Assembly: GCF_000520815.1 (NCBI RefSeq)
Contig: NZ_ASRY01000182.1
Location: 1 to 45,105, forward strand
Source of the DNA: Paenibacillus maysiensis
GTDB lineage: Bacteria > Bacillota > Bacilli > Paenibacillales > Paenibacillaceae
DNA length: 45,105 bases
Reading direction: 5' to 3'
Below, piece by piece: positions 25,178 to 33,883 of this stretch. The notes under the pieces were generated by a model. It ran no database searches. It was not told where the DNA came from and saw nothing but the letters and a program-made list of their open reading frames with translations. The position numbers and the translations under genes are program-made. Each line of letters starts with the position of its first letter. Positions within the stretch are counted from its first letter, which is position 1.

Positions 25178-25759
25178 CTAATTCAATCCCCGAGTAGGTT
25201 CATACAACTCCCAACCCAGATTTAGAGTTTGGATAATATAGTCTGCGACTTCTTCCGCATCCAACTGATCCGTATCGATCTTGGAGTGATTCACCGCGTA
25301 AATGTCCTGTCTGGAACGGAAAAGAGCTTCGATTTCCTCCAAATTCTTGTTTTGCAGATTGGGACGGGTATCGATGAGCATCTTGAGTCGATCCTTCCAG
25401 GATTCCCAATTTAAATCTAAAAAGAAGACGATAGATGAAGCCAAACAAGCCTGTTTAACCTCTTCTTGTAAAAAAGCACCGCCGCCAATCGAAATGACTT
25501 TCAAGCGGGTATTGCTGCTAAGTTTGAGAATATGGTCTTTTTCAATCTCGCGGAAACCTTTTTCTCCATATGTTTTGAAAATTTCTGTTGTCGGCATGTT
25601 GTACTCTTGTTCAATCTCCTGATCAATATCCACAAAGTCCCGATACAGCTTGCGCGCGAGATGGGAACCGATCGTTGTTTTGCCTACACCCATAAAGCCA
25701 ATGAGCACAATATTCTGTTCTCTTAATGGAATCTCTCTCTTGTTTTGCACTATAACCAC
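25178..25759 (-). CDS. aroK: Shikimate kinase
   Basis: This 193-aa P-loop kinase makes shikimate-3-phosphate. Walker A GFMGVGKTT is at 21-29, DIDQEIE at about 44-50 (Mg2+ and shikimate-binding Asp), the shikimate-site Arg70 is in KGFREIEKD, GGGA is at 92-95 and the LID contains DTRPNL. It is about 20 residues longer than typical because of an N-terminal extension (VQNKREIPLREQN). The start is GTG 25759 or GTG 25750; neither has a strong SD. It has its own promoter. Confidence 0.9.
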   Translation of the reverse strand: MVIVQNKREIPLREQNIVLIGFMGVGKTTIGSHLARKLYRDFVDIDQEIEQEYNMPTTEIFKTYGEKGFREIEKDHILKLSSNTRLKVISIGGGAFLQEEVKQACLASSIVFFLDLNWESWKDRLKMLIDTRPNLQNKNLEEIEALFRSRQDIYAVNHSKIDTDQLDAEEVADYIIQTLNLGWELYEPTRGLN

Positions 25760-25809
25760 TCTTTTCTCACCAGTAATGTTGAGATGTAACGCTTCAAAGC
25801 ACTAAATAC

Positions 25810-25838
25810 ATTATACGTTCATCAAACGTGTCATTCAA
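25810..25838 (-). promoter_or_regulatory. Sigma-A-type promoter of aroK
   Basis: On the minus strand TTGAAT (-35) is followed by 17 nt and a perfect TATAAT (-10), about 50 nt before the start codon. Confidence 0.65.
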
Positions 25839-26050
25839 TAGTATAGATCACATCAAAAACGAGGTATAGGACGAAAAAGGTTCTGATTACCATTTCACAG
25901 ACGTGTGTCGGTCAATGGGTTCATTGTACGAAGGTGGTGATACGTGTCCAACAGTTCGCTTGGGTCTGATGAGACAAGCCGGGCTTCGTTCAGAACGAGT
26001 ACTGTGATATGATCGTGCTATTACATTTTATACAAAAAAGTTGGGAAGCT

Positions 26051-27055
26051 ATGAATCTATTTCATCCATATGTGAATGTTGACGGTACTTTGAATGATAC
26101 GCAGGTATGGAGTCGGGAAGTTTTATATACAGGTACAAATGGTCGGCATGTTGAACGTTTTTACGTGTCACCTTCTGAGAGCTATGTGTTCAAGCCGTTA
26201 ACCAATGATGAGCAAGAAGGCCGAGAGAGATGGGTGTATGAGCATGTACTTCCTTCACTACCGACGGTTTATCCCCGCTTGCTTGCCTGGTCTGATTCGG
26301 GGGAAGATGGCAGTGGGGAGTGGATGATTTTTGAGGACCTTGGTCCATTAGATCATCTGCATGATGAAGAAGTCATGTTGCAAGCGGTTGGACTTGTAGC
26401 AGGGTGGCATGCTTTGCCAACGGATCGTTTTACCGGAATTACACTGCGAGGACCGAAGCCGCTTATTCAAGATTTGGTTGCTGAGCTGTACATACGTCAG
26501 CTTGATGTGTTGAAGCTTTGCAGCTCGTTAGGAGTTCCTAAACAGCAGGTGCAGCGTATGTATGCACAGTTGGAGCAGTTCACTTTTTCACCGCAGCTTG
26601 TGCTGTCTCATGGTGACCTTCATCCGGGAAACTATGCGCTAAGTGGGGAACGGCTGATGGTGCTGGATTGGGAGCATACCCATTTGAACACACCGCTTTG
26701 GGATGTGTATCATCTGATCGACATGTCCCATCCGTTGTTTCCCCGGCGTATGACGTCCGACTTGCGAATTTGCTTGCTGGACAGGTATTTGGAGCAGATG
26801 GAGCTGCTGGGAGCAGGACTGGAGCGGGGCACATTTATGCAAGAATACAGCATGTTTGCCGTGGTTTTTTCACTGTGGATGCTGTTGTTAATTGAAAGTG
26901 ATTTGCGAAAGATCGGAACGAAATTGCATATAAACGGTGATAAATGGTCAAAAGAGCAATTAGAAGCCCAACGGGGCGAGGCGTTAGCCTGCTTGAACCA
27001 ATGCGCAGCGATGCTGGAATGGGGACAAGCCAGATGGTGTAAATCAAGAGCTTGA
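26051..27055 (+). CDS. Aminoglycoside phosphotransferase (APH)-fold kinase
   Basis: This ~334-aa protein-kinase-like phosphotransferase has the Brenner catalytic motif LSHGDLHPGNY with VLDWEHTH (DFG-equivalent) about 20 residues later, then PLWDVYHLID. The N-lobe has YVFKPLTND as the ATP-site Lys region. Its substrate is probably a small molecule or surface sugar rather than an antibiotic. ATG 26051 is preferred (GGGA 5 nt upstream); an earlier ATG at 26009 has no SD. A glycosyltransferase follows 43 bp later, which recalls the CotS/CotSA kinase-glycosyltransferase pairs of spore coats (inference). Confidence 0.8.
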   Translation: MNLFHPYVNVDGTLNDTQVWSREVLYTGTNGRHVERFYVSPSESYVFKPLTNDEQEGRERWVYEHVLPSLPTVYPRLLAWSDSGEDGSGEWMIFEDLGPLDHLHDEEVMLQAVGLVAGWHALPTDRFTGITLRGPKPLIQDLVAELYIRQLDVLKLCSSLGVPKQQVQRMYAQLEQFTFSPQLVLSHGDLHPGNYALSGERLMVLDWEHTHLNTPLWDVYHLIDMSHPLFPRRMTSDLRICLLDRYLEQMELLGAGLERGTFMQEYSMFAVVFSLWMLLLIESDLRKIGTKLHINGDKWSKEQLEAQRGEALACLNQCAAMLEWGQARWCKSRA

Positions 27056-27098
27056 ATTACAGAGTGTGTACAGATCGTAAACAAGGGTGGGGACATAC

Positions 27099-28097
27099 AT
27101 GAAAAAAGTCGGTTTGGTCATGAGAAAAATACAGTTTGCCGAAGCGCAGGGGCCGCGTATTTTTGCGGAACGTCTGAAGCAGATCGGGCTGGAGCTGGGC
27201 GTGGACATCGTATTTGTGTCACCGAAGCGCCATGTCAGCAGCCATGATTGGCTTCCAGGCTATGAGCATGAAAAGGGCGATCTGGTCAATTATGACGTGG
27301 TACTCGACCAGCTTCATGAGCAGCAGATTGAGCATGTTATTTATACGGTATCCGGCTTTACATATTTGAATATGTTTTTTAAAAAAAGTGTGCTTTTTCC
27401 GCACAGTTTTCCGGACCCGGCGCTTACTGGATATGAGATGATGAAGCCTTTTTATCAGATTGTGGACAAGGCTATTGTACAGACTGATTTTCTCAAGCAG
27501 GAGATGGCATCCAAATTTGGTGTAACGGATGTGACAGTTATCCCGATTGGGTTTAATGAGCGGCTGGTGGAAAAGCATTTTAACCCGTCGCAGGTGGTGG
27601 AGAATCGGGTGATGTGGATCGGAAGGGATGAAGAGAATCGGCGTCCTGATCTGGTACTGGAGTATGCGCGGCATAATCCCGATAAGGAAGTTTACATGGT
27701 GTTTGGCGGGGAACGCTACAAGGAAAGCATGAAGAAGTACGATATCCCTGACAATGTGAAGCTTCAATTTGCGTTGACGCAGGATGAGGTATTCGCGCTG
27801 ATGAATACGGCCAAAGTATACTGGAGCTGCTCCAAATTCGACACGTTCGCAATGCCGCTGACCGAAGCACTCGCTATGGGTAAAATCGTCGTGAAGCCTG
27901 AGCATCCTTGCTACGGACATATCAGCTCCACGCACTCTTTTTCGGGCAATGAGAAAAACTGGTTCGAGCTGGTCAATATGGCTGCCGCCTCACCTCGTCG
28001 GGTTTCCACGGAAAATCAGTCGTATGCCATGGAGAAGTTTTCGAGCAAGGTGATGAAGCAGGGGTATCAGGACTTTTTTGAGAATTGGTTAAGCTGA
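27099..28097 (+). CDS. GT4-like glycosyltransferase
   Basis: This ~332-aa protein has a two-domain GT-B architecture: an N-terminal domain to about residue 165, and a C-terminal domain starting near VMWIGRDEENRRPDLVLEYA. The donor-binding region contains SKFDTFAMPLTEALAMGKIVV (the acidic E-x7-E element of GT4) followed by HPCYGHISS. The acceptor is unknown. ATG 27099 is chosen, with AAGGGTGGGG upstream; the GTG at 27087 overlaps this SD. It forms a probable two-gene operon with the APH-fold kinase. Confidence 0.82.
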   Translation: MKKVGLVMRKIQFAEAQGPRIFAERLKQIGLELGVDIVFVSPKRHVSSHDWLPGYEHEKGDLVNYDVVLDQLHEQQIEHVIYTVSGFTYLNMFFKKSVLFPHSFPDPALTGYEMMKPFYQIVDKAIVQTDFLKQEMASKFGVTDVTVIPIGFNERLVEKHFNPSQVVENRVMWIGRDEENRRPDLVLEYARHNPDKEVYMVFGGERYKESMKKYDIPDNVKLQFALTQDEVFALMNTAKVYWSCSKFDTFAMPLTEALAMGKIVVKPEHPCYGHISSTHSFSGNEKNWFELVNMAAASPRRVSTENQSYAMEKFSSKVMKQGYQDFFENWLS

Positions 28098-28148
28098 GCA
28101 GGTAACGTCGCAGTACTTAAAAGCCATCGTTTGAATAAGTAAAAGGAA

Positions 28149-28163
28149 GAGGGGGTTACCCTC
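28149..28163 (-). terminator. Weak hairpin downstream of the doubtful minus-strand ORF
   Basis: GAGGG (28149-28153) and CCCTC (28159-28163) form a 5-bp stem. On the minus strand it is followed by TTCCTTTTAC. The stop codon of the minus ORF lies in the loop. Confidence 0.35.
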
Positions 28164-28410
28164 TCCTGCGACCTGTGAGCAGCATCAGCAGTACCTTCGT
28201 ATTAAACAGGCTTCGGACTTCTTGTTTGAGACTGGAAGGCTTGTCCTGATGAGTGTTAGGCAGTATATCATTAGAAACCACATCTGGCGACCCATTTGCA
28301 AAAGTTTTACATACTAAGCAGATAAGATTTATGTATTTTACAAAGACGGCAGGTATAAGCGGGTTAAATATGTTATTTTTATAATATGGACTTATCCAAG
28401 GAGGATACAA
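28156..28410 (-). CDS. Doubtful small minus-strand ORF or gene remnant
   Basis: The last ~45 codons (SNDILPNTHQDKPSSLKQ, then EVRSLFNTKVLLMLLTGRRRG) have natural-looking codon use and end at a small hairpin with a T-rich tail. No good start or SD is visible: the longest frame begins at 28410, inside the cysK promoter region. No family is recognised. It may be a remnant. Confidence 0.2.
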   Translation of the reverse strand: MYPPWISPYYKNNIFNPLIPAVFVKYINLICLVCKTFANGSPDVVSNDILPNTHQDKPSSLKQEVRSLFNTKVLLMLLTGRRRG

Positions 28411-28412
28411 TA

Positions 28413-29336
28413 ATGACGCTTAAAGTGGTACATAGTATTACAGATTTAATTGGAGATACGCCTTGTGTGCGGCTTCAACGGTTAACCGGACCGCAGGATG
28501 CGGAAGTGTATGTGAAGCTGGAATACTTTAATCCCAGCGGCAGTGTTAAGGATCGGGCGGCGGGTAATTTGATTGACGAGGCGGAAAAGGCTGGACACTT
28601 AAAGCCGGGTGGAACCATTATTGAGCCGACCAGTGGCAACACGGGGATCGGTTTGGCGATGAATGCGGCTGCCCGAGGCTACCGTGCGATTTTGGTGATG
28701 CCGTCGAATATGACGAGGGAACGAATCAATATTTTAAAAGCGTATGGGGCTGAGGTTGTGCTGACACCACCGGAAGAACGGATGTCAGGAGCGATTCGCA
28801 AGGCGCTGGAACTGGGGGCTGAGATTGAAGGGAGCTTTATCCCACATCAATTTGAAAACGAGGCCAACCCGGATATCCACCGTACGACGACTGCACTTGA
28901 AATTTTGGAGCAGACGGAAGGCAAGCTGGACGTGTTCGTCGCTTCTTCGGGAACGGGCGGTACGATTACGGGAACGGGTGAGGTGCTGCGCCAGCATTTG
29001 CCGGATCTGCGGGTTGTCGTGGTAGAGCCAAAGGGTTCGCCAGTGCTGTCAGGGGGCAAGCCTGGTCCGCATAAGCTGGTTGGTACTAGCCCAGGATTCG
29101 TTCCTGCCGTACTGAATACGGATATTTATGACGAAATCATACAGGTTTCGGATGAGGATGCGATTGCAATGACACGGGCCATTGCTGCTCAGGAAGGAAT
29201 TCTCGTCGGACCCTCCAGCGGAGCTACAATATGGACGGCAATTCAGGAAGCTCGGCGCTTGGGACCGGGCAAACGGGTGCTTTGTATTGCCCCGGATACA
29301 GGAGAGCGTTATTTGAGCATGGGGATTTTTGGATAA
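28413..29336 (+). CDS. cysK: Cysteine synthase A (O-acetylserine sulfhydrylase)
   Basis: This 307-aa PLP enzyme makes L-cysteine from O-acetylserine and sulfide. The PLP-binding Lys46 is in SGSVKDRAAGN, the acetate/substrate loop TSGNTG is at 73-78, the phosphate-binding loop SSGTGGTITGTG is at about 180, and the PLP pyridine Ser is in VGPSSGA. Length is standard. ATG 28413 follows AAGGAGG by 7-8 nt; an upstream ATG at 28386 is unsupported. It stands alone. Confidence 0.95.
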   Translation: MTLKVVHSITDLIGDTPCVRLQRLTGPQDAEVYVKLEYFNPSGSVKDRAAGNLIDEAEKAGHLKPGGTIIEPTSGNTGIGLAMNAAARGYRAILVMPSNMTRERINILKAYGAEVVLTPPEERMSGAIRKALELGAEIEGSFIPHQFENEANPDIHRTTTALEILEQTEGKLDVFVASSGTGGTITGTGEVLRQHLPDLRVVVVEPKGSPVLSGGKPGPHKLVGTSPGFVPAVLNTDIYDEIIQVSDEDAIAMTRAIAAQEGILVGPSSGATIWTAIQEARRLGPGKRVLCIAPDTGERYLSMGIFG

Positions 29337-29470
29337 AAAAGGTGCGATTCGGGGCACATCGTTATACACGACCACATGTAGGTGGTAAAATAGTAGATGG
29401 TAACGGTTTCATAGGTTGATATCATGTGGGATGATGAAGGAATATTCTGGAGAAGTAAAGGAGGAGCAGC

Positions 29471-29690
29471 ATGAAGATTATGCCTTTACAGAAACGTGGA
29501 ATCTCCGATAGTCGTCTGTGGAGTCTGTGGATGGTATTCTGAAGCGTCTGGGCACCGAATATTTGGACATCCTGCTGCTGCATCGTCCCGATCCTCTGGT
29601 AGAGCCGGAAGAAGTGGCGGAGGCGTTCAGCAAGCTCAAGGAATCCGGTAAAGTACGGCATTTTGGCGTTTCCAATATGAATAGGCCCGC
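29471..29690 (+). pseudogene. Internally deleted aldo/keto reductase remnant (YdhF-like)
   Basis: An intact ribosome-binding site (AAAGGAGGAG) and N-terminus (MKIMPLQKRGISDSRL) are followed at about 29515 by a junction. The frame changes there and the sequence resumes at SVDGILKRLGTEYLDILLLHRPDP, ending at HFGVSNMN. In the ~300-aa family, roughly 80 residues between these blocks (NADPH site and catalytic Asp/Tyr) and about 150 C-terminal residues are missing. The catalytic-Lys region is lost and only the LLHRPDP and SGKVRHFGVSN blocks remain. A 9-bp direct repeat GTCTGTGGA occurs twice at the junction (29513-29530 region). Confidence 0.85.
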
Positions 29691-29724
29691 CCTTTGTCTT
29701 ATGGACAGAGTGCGGGCTTTTTTT
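29685..29724 (+). terminator. Terminator after the aldo/keto reductase remnant
   Basis: GCCCGC (29685-29690) pairs with GCGGGC (29712-29717), with inner CTTTGTC/GACAGAG pairing, followed by seven T residues. Confidence 0.88.
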
Positions 29725-29752
29725 ATTGGACGTATTCATATTTTTCCAGTGG

Positions 29753-30553
29753 CTAATCCTCTTCGTATCTTGCAAGTGCCCTGGCGGTTGTTTCCTTCAT
29801 TCGGGAAATGAGCCGGGAGCCTTGGACGACCTTGACGCGTTTGCCGAGGAAACGGATTTTGGACAGTACATATTCATCTTCGTCTGCCTGAAAAGTGAGC
29901 GTAATGCGATAGGTATCCGCATCCTGAATATACTCTACTTCTTTCTCAAAGCAGGAAAAGGCGTATAAAATACGGGACATTTCCCCGTTGTAGACAGGAA
30001 TAATTTCGATGATGCCCTGTTCTTTGCGTGATTCCAGAATACCGAGTATACGTTGGGTGAATTTTTCGGTCTCTTCAGGTGGAATTTCCTCTTCGGTGAT
30101 GGTTACGATGCTGGACAGCTTGGTGGACATCAGCGCACGGTGTCTGCGATTGTACCAAAGCAGGCTCCATTCCTTTTTGACCATGGAAAATTCCAGTTTA
30201 TACGGAAAGCCGGACATACGCTCATGAACACGTCCGTTGCGCATTCTGTAGCTCATACAGATACCTGAGCGTGACCGCAGGATGGGACGCAATATACGCA
30301 GGAGCGGATGATAGACCGGGGAGGCAGGGATGCCGGCCTTTTCCCTCAAGCTGCCATCGACCTCCAGCGGCTCGTCATCTGCGAGCATCAGCCGAAGCTT
30401 ATCGAGCGTAGACGGGGTAAAGGCTTCTGCCGACGCCCGATCTGCCAGCATGGACTGGAGCCAGATTCTTTCCTGCGATGTAGTAGCAAAAGCGCCCGAT
30501 TCATCCAGCCGCGAGACGATCTGGTAGTTAAATATTTTCTCGAATAGGCTCAT
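29753..30553 (-). CDS. WYL-domain protein lacking an obvious HTH (partner of the upstream regulator)
   Basis: This ~266-aa protein has a WYL-like core around residues 125-170 (FPYKLEFSMVKKEWSLLWYN, then RALMSTKLSSIVTI) and a WCX-like C-terminal part ending with a conserved GKRVKVVQGSRLISRMKETTARALARYE. The N-terminal ~100 residues (MSLFEKIFNYQIVSRLDESG) do not read as a winged helix. ATG 30553 overlaps the end of the upstream WYL gene by 26 nt, which implies translational coupling and probably a heteromeric sensor-regulator. The ligand is unknown. Confidence 0.82.
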   Translation of the reverse strand: MSLFEKIFNYQIVSRLDESGAFATTSQERIWLQSMLADRASAEAFTPSTLDKLRLMLADDEPLEVDGSLREKAGIPASPVYHPLLRILRPILRSRSGICMSYRMRNGRVHERMSGFPYKLEFSMVKKEWSLLWYNRRHRALMSTKLSSIVTITEEEIPPEETEKFTQRILGILESRKEQGIIEIIPVYNGEMSRILYAFSCFEKEVEYIQDADTYRITLTFQADEDEYVLSKIRFLGKRVKVVQGSRLISRMKETTARALARYEED

Positions 30554-31853
30554 AATAGGCTTGAAGCTCCTTCCATTCCTGCTTGAATTCCTGACGCAGC
30601 CGCTTGGGTTCCAATACCTCACAGCTTGATCCAAAGCTGCGCAGCCATGGTTTAATCTCGGTGATTCCGTTCACTGTAATTTCATAGATAAAGGATTCAC
30701 CTTCTTCCTCCGTGATCGTTCCCCATTGTCCCTGCAACAGCACACGTTCCCGAATAAAGTTGCGTTTGGCACCTTCGGGATTGAAAAAACGTACCCGCAC
30801 CTTCACGGTGCGCCCGGTATCCACAAGCCAGCTATACCGCGTTCTTTCTTCCAACACGGCCAGCAGGTCGGCAAAACGCTTCTCCGACACGGGTTCGCCC
30901 TCCGCCAATTGTGTCATGCCCTCCATGCGGAACTTCATGATTCCTTTGCCGCCCACCTGACCCAGCACATACCAACGCCCGTATTGATGATCATAGATGA
31001 CTTGCAAGGGGAGAATGGTGTGTTCATGGCCTTCGGTTTCTTTTTCAAACAGCGGATTTGTGTTCTGTGACCCGTAAATGCTTCGTTTGGCCGCCGAAAA
31101 GTACAAAAAAGTCACACAACGACGTTGTCGAATGGCATGAAGAAGCGGATGAACATGCGCCTCATCCAGAATACGCGAGTGATAGTGGTATTTGTATAAA
31201 AAAGGTTCCACCATCTCCTGATCTCCGGTTTGACGACGCATAGCTTTTTTTAAATGATCGCGCAGCAGATATCCCTGTACAGAGGGGAGGTGCGTATTCG
31301 CCATAATGTTCACAAAGTCATACAGGTCCAGTAATTCCTCGTCCGTCAGTCCAGTGACCAGATCGTTGCGGACAGCATAGCGGTAAGGTCTGCCGCCGGG
31401 CTCCTTGCGAACCACGCCAACTTCGACCAGATATTTCAGGTCCGAACGAATCGTTTTCTCATCCGGTAGCGCACTGTCGGGAGGCAGCCCGTCGTAGCAG
31501 GCATCCAGCAGCTCCATGGTGGTCAACGGTTGTGACTGTAGCGCTGTCAGCAGAAGGGCCAGGCGGACGCTTTCCGACTCCTTGAGCGATTTGGCCCGAA
31601 ACAGGAATAGCAGTAGTGGATCAGCGGATTCATAGTAGTTGAAGCGCAGCATTTCATTGAAGTCATGTCCTTGCTCCGCTGGTAACTGCTGCTGTACGGA
31701 TTGAACGATTTCTTTGAGACGCCGGATTGTTTTATCAAAGGTATGTACGGAAATGCCCAGTCTGTCTGCAAATTGCTGCCGATTATAAGCGCCGCTCGTC
31801 AGTGTCAGCATGCGCAGAAATTGAATTTCTTTATCAAAGCTCTCTCTCGCCAT
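30528..31853 (-). CDS. HTH/WYL-domain transcriptional regulator
   Basis: This 441-aa protein has an N-terminal HTH (NRQQFADRLGISVHTFDKTIRRLKEIV at about 24-50), a second helical/winged segment with YLVEVGVVRKEPGGRPYRY, and a WYL domain near residues 230-300 (RQRRCVTFLYFS, then PLQVIYDHQYGRWYVLG). WYL domains sense nucleic-acid-related or other small ligands. The start ATG 31853 has GGGGAA about 10 nt upstream. It is first of a two-gene overlapping pair and divergent from the RlaP-like gene, which it may control (inference). Confidence 0.87.
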   Translation of the reverse strand: MARESFDKEIQFLRMLTLTSGAYNRQQFADRLGISVHTFDKTIRRLKEIVQSVQQQLPAEQGHDFNEMLRFNYYESADPLLLFLFRAKSLKESESVRLALLLTALQSQPLTTMELLDACYDGLPPDSALPDEKTIRSDLKYLVEVGVVRKEPGGRPYRYAVRNDLVTGLTDEELLDLYDFVNIMANTHLPSVQGYLLRDHLKKAMRRQTGDQEMVEPFLYKYHYHSRILDEAHVHPLLHAIRQRRCVTFLYFSAAKRSIYGSQNTNPLFEKETEGHEHTILPLQVIYDHQYGRWYVLGQVGGKGIMKFRMEGMTQLAEGEPVSEKRFADLLAVLEERTRYSWLVDTGRTVKVRVRFFNPEGAKRNFIRERVLLQGQWGTITEEEGESFIYEITVNGITEIKPWLRSFGSSCEVLEPKRLRQEFKQEWKELQAYYEPIRENI

Positions 31854-32095
31854 GGCGGATTCCCCGTTTCTGTTGCCGTTCTCCGAAAATAAGTATCCCT
31901 TTATTCTAACAGGGAAGAGATGCAGGAAAAAGGGAATTTATTCATCTTTGTAATACTTTCGCCATGTTCGCGGCAAGCAAAATATAGGATGATATACATA
32001 CCAAGTAGAATCCGTCAGCCAAGACGGGGCGTAGAATGAATGAGGAGCATTCAGGAAATATCAAGGTATAAAAGGGCGGTTAGGGAGGGAATAGC

Positions 32096-32920
32096 ATGAC
32101 AGATATAAAACATGAGCGGGATTCAATCAGACCGGAAATGCGTGAAACGATATTGCAGGAGCTGCGCGTTTTGGAGCAGGAGGAGCAGGTGCGGATTGTA
32201 TATGCCTGTGAATCAGGCAGTCGGGCGTGGGGATTTCCTTCACAGGATAGTGACTATGATGTACGTTTTATTTATGTAAGGCCGGTGGAGTGGTATTTGT
32301 CCATTTTTGATAAACGGGATGTGATTGAGCGTCCGATCAGCGATTTGCTGGATATCAACGGCTGGGATTTGAAAAAGGCGCTCAGTCTGTTTCGCAAGTC
32401 CAATCCGCCTTTGCTGGAATGGTTGCAATCCCCGATTCCCTATCTGGAGCCATATTCAGTGGCAGAGCAAATTCGCGCTATATCGCCGTTAACTTTTTCG
32501 CCTAAGTCCTGTATGTATCACTATCTGAATATGGCGCGGGGGAACTATCGGGATTATCTGCAAGGAGAACAGGTGAAGATTAAAAAATATTTTTACGTGC
32601 TGCGCCCGTTGCTGGCCTGTGGCTGGATTGAACGCTATAACAGCATGCCTCCGATGGAATTCGAGGACTTGCTGGAGGAATTAATTCCGGCAGATACAGA
32701 GCTTTATCAGGTGATCGGACATTTGCTGCAACGTAAAAAAGCGGGCGAGGAACTGGATATTGAGCCACAGCTTTCTGTGGTCAATGATTATATCCAGCAG
32801 CAAATGGCTTATTTTGAACAAATGGCACCTTTACTCCGTCATATGGAGGGTGGACGTGATCAGCAACTGGATGATTTGTTCCGTGCTGCGGTGAAGGAAG
32901 TATGGCAAGCCGAACTGTAA
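32096..32920 (+). CDS. RlaP/YcgL-type predicted nucleotidyltransferase
   Basis: This 274-aa DNA-polymerase-beta-fold nucleotidyltransferase belongs to the COG3541/PF10127 group, called RlaP (RNA-ligase-associated pol-beta). The catalytic pattern G-S...D-x-D is visible as SGSRAWGFPSQDSDYDVRF (Gly41-Ser42, Asp53, Asp55). The C-terminal helical part (ARGNYRDYLQGEQVKIKKYFYVLRPLLAC) is the conserved companion domain. It is predicted to modify RNA ends in repair pathways; the exact substrate is unknown. AGGGAGGGAATAGC precedes the ATG. It is divergent from two WYL regulators and 85 bp upstream of tatD. Confidence 0.87.
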   Translation: MTDIKHERDSIRPEMRETILQELRVLEQEEQVRIVYACESGSRAWGFPSQDSDYDVRFIYVRPVEWYLSIFDKRDVIERPISDLLDINGWDLKKALSLFRKSNPPLLEWLQSPIPYLEPYSVAEQIRAISPLTFSPKSCMYHYLNMARGNYRDYLQGEQVKIKKYFYVLRPLLACGWIERYNSMPPMEFEDLLEELIPADTELYQVIGHLLQRKKAGEELDIEPQLSVVNDYIQQQMAYFEQMAPLLRHMEGGRDQQLDDLFRAAVKEVWQAEL

Positions 32921-33005
32921 AGACTGGTTCGTTGACTATGAATTGGGAGAAATAGTGGTATGGGAATATGATCCGAGATTATAGTTTTATAAAGGAGGAA
33001 CTGAA

Positions 33006-33809
33006 ATGGGCACGTCACTGATTGATATTGGTGTGAATCTGATGCATCGTTCGTTTCATGAGGATCGGGAGCAGGTGGTGGAGAGAGCGGCAGTCGAAGG
33101 GATTACACCGCTGATTATTACCGGGACAAGTGTCCGCAGCAGCCGGGAGGCTTCTCAGTATGCGGCACGTTACCCCGGCAAGCTGTATGCGACGGCTGGT
33201 GTGCATCCCCATGATGCAAAAGGCTGTACCCCGGATACGATTCAACAGCTCCGTAAGCTGGCGGGTCAGCCGCAGGTCGTAGCCATCGGGGAATGCGGGC
33301 TGGATTATAACCGCGATTTTTCTCCGCGTGATGTGCAGCGCCAATGGTTTGGGGAACAGATTAATCTGGCTGGCGAGCTGAAAATGCCGTTATTTTTGCA
33401 TGAGCGGGATGCGCATGAGGATTTTGCGGCTATGCTGCGGGAGCATTATGGGCTGGTAGATAAGGCGGTGGTGCATTGCTTTACCGGAACCGCACAGGAG
33501 CTGCACACGTATGTAGACATGGGATTGTACATCGGTATTACAGGCTGGATCTGCGACGAACGGCGCGGCAAGCATTTGCGTGAACTGGTCAGGGATATTC
33601 CGCTGGACCGTCTGATGATTGAAACAGATGCTCCATTTCTCACCCCGCGTAATTTACCTGTAAAGCCGAAGGAAGGGCGCAATGAGCCGATCTATCTCGC
33701 ACATATTGCCGCTACGGTTGCAGAATGTACAGGTCGAAGCATCATGGAGATCGAAATCGCCACGACGGAGACGGCAAAACGTTTTTTCGGATTATCTGTA
33801 GAAGAATAA
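33006..33809 (+). CDS. tatD: TatD-family metal-dependent hydrolase (DNase)
   Basis: This 267-aa TIM-barrel amidohydrolase-fold nuclease has metal ligands in DIGVNLMH (variant of D.G.N.T), AGVHPHD, GECGLDYNRDF, FLHERDAH, VHCFTG and ETDAPFL. It is closest in style to E. coli TatD (long GLDYNRDFSP motif, E-to-K spacing). TatD proteins act as 3'-5' exonucleases in DNA repair and in quality control. AAAGGAGG precedes ATG 33006 by 8 nt. It is probably cotranscribed with the RlaP-like gene. Confidence 0.93.
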   Translation: MGTSLIDIGVNLMHRSFHEDREQVVERAAVEGITPLIITGTSVRSSREASQYAARYPGKLYATAGVHPHDAKGCTPDTIQQLRKLAGQPQVVAIGECGLDYNRDFSPRDVQRQWFGEQINLAGELKMPLFLHERDAHEDFAAMLREHYGLVDKAVVHCFTGTAQELHTYVDMGLYIGITGWICDERRGKHLRELVRDIPLDRLMIETDAPFLTPRNLPVKPKEGRNEPIYLAHIAATVAECTGRSIMEIEIATTETAKRFFGLSVEE

Positions 33810-33883
33810 ATGGTTATTGAAACCAATATTAGGATTGTCAAAGCAATAGATGTGGTGTACATTATAGTGAATTAAAAAGCATT

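Larger units (their letters stand above)
28098..28412. other. Intergenic region upstream of cysK
   Basis: This region contains a doubtful minus-strand ORF and a TATAAT at 28380-28385 that lies 27 nt before the cysK start and has no recognisable -35. No T-box or S-box motif was seen. CymR-type control cannot be judged by eye. Confidence 0.45.

Noticed and set aside
26009..27055. Aminoglycoside resistance gene
   Set aside because: It has the APH fold, but its pairing with a glycosyltransferase and lack of similarity to known resistance enzymes give no support for a resistance call.
28386..28412. Upstream start for cysK
   Set aside because: It overlaps the TATAAT box and places the SD inside the coding sequence.
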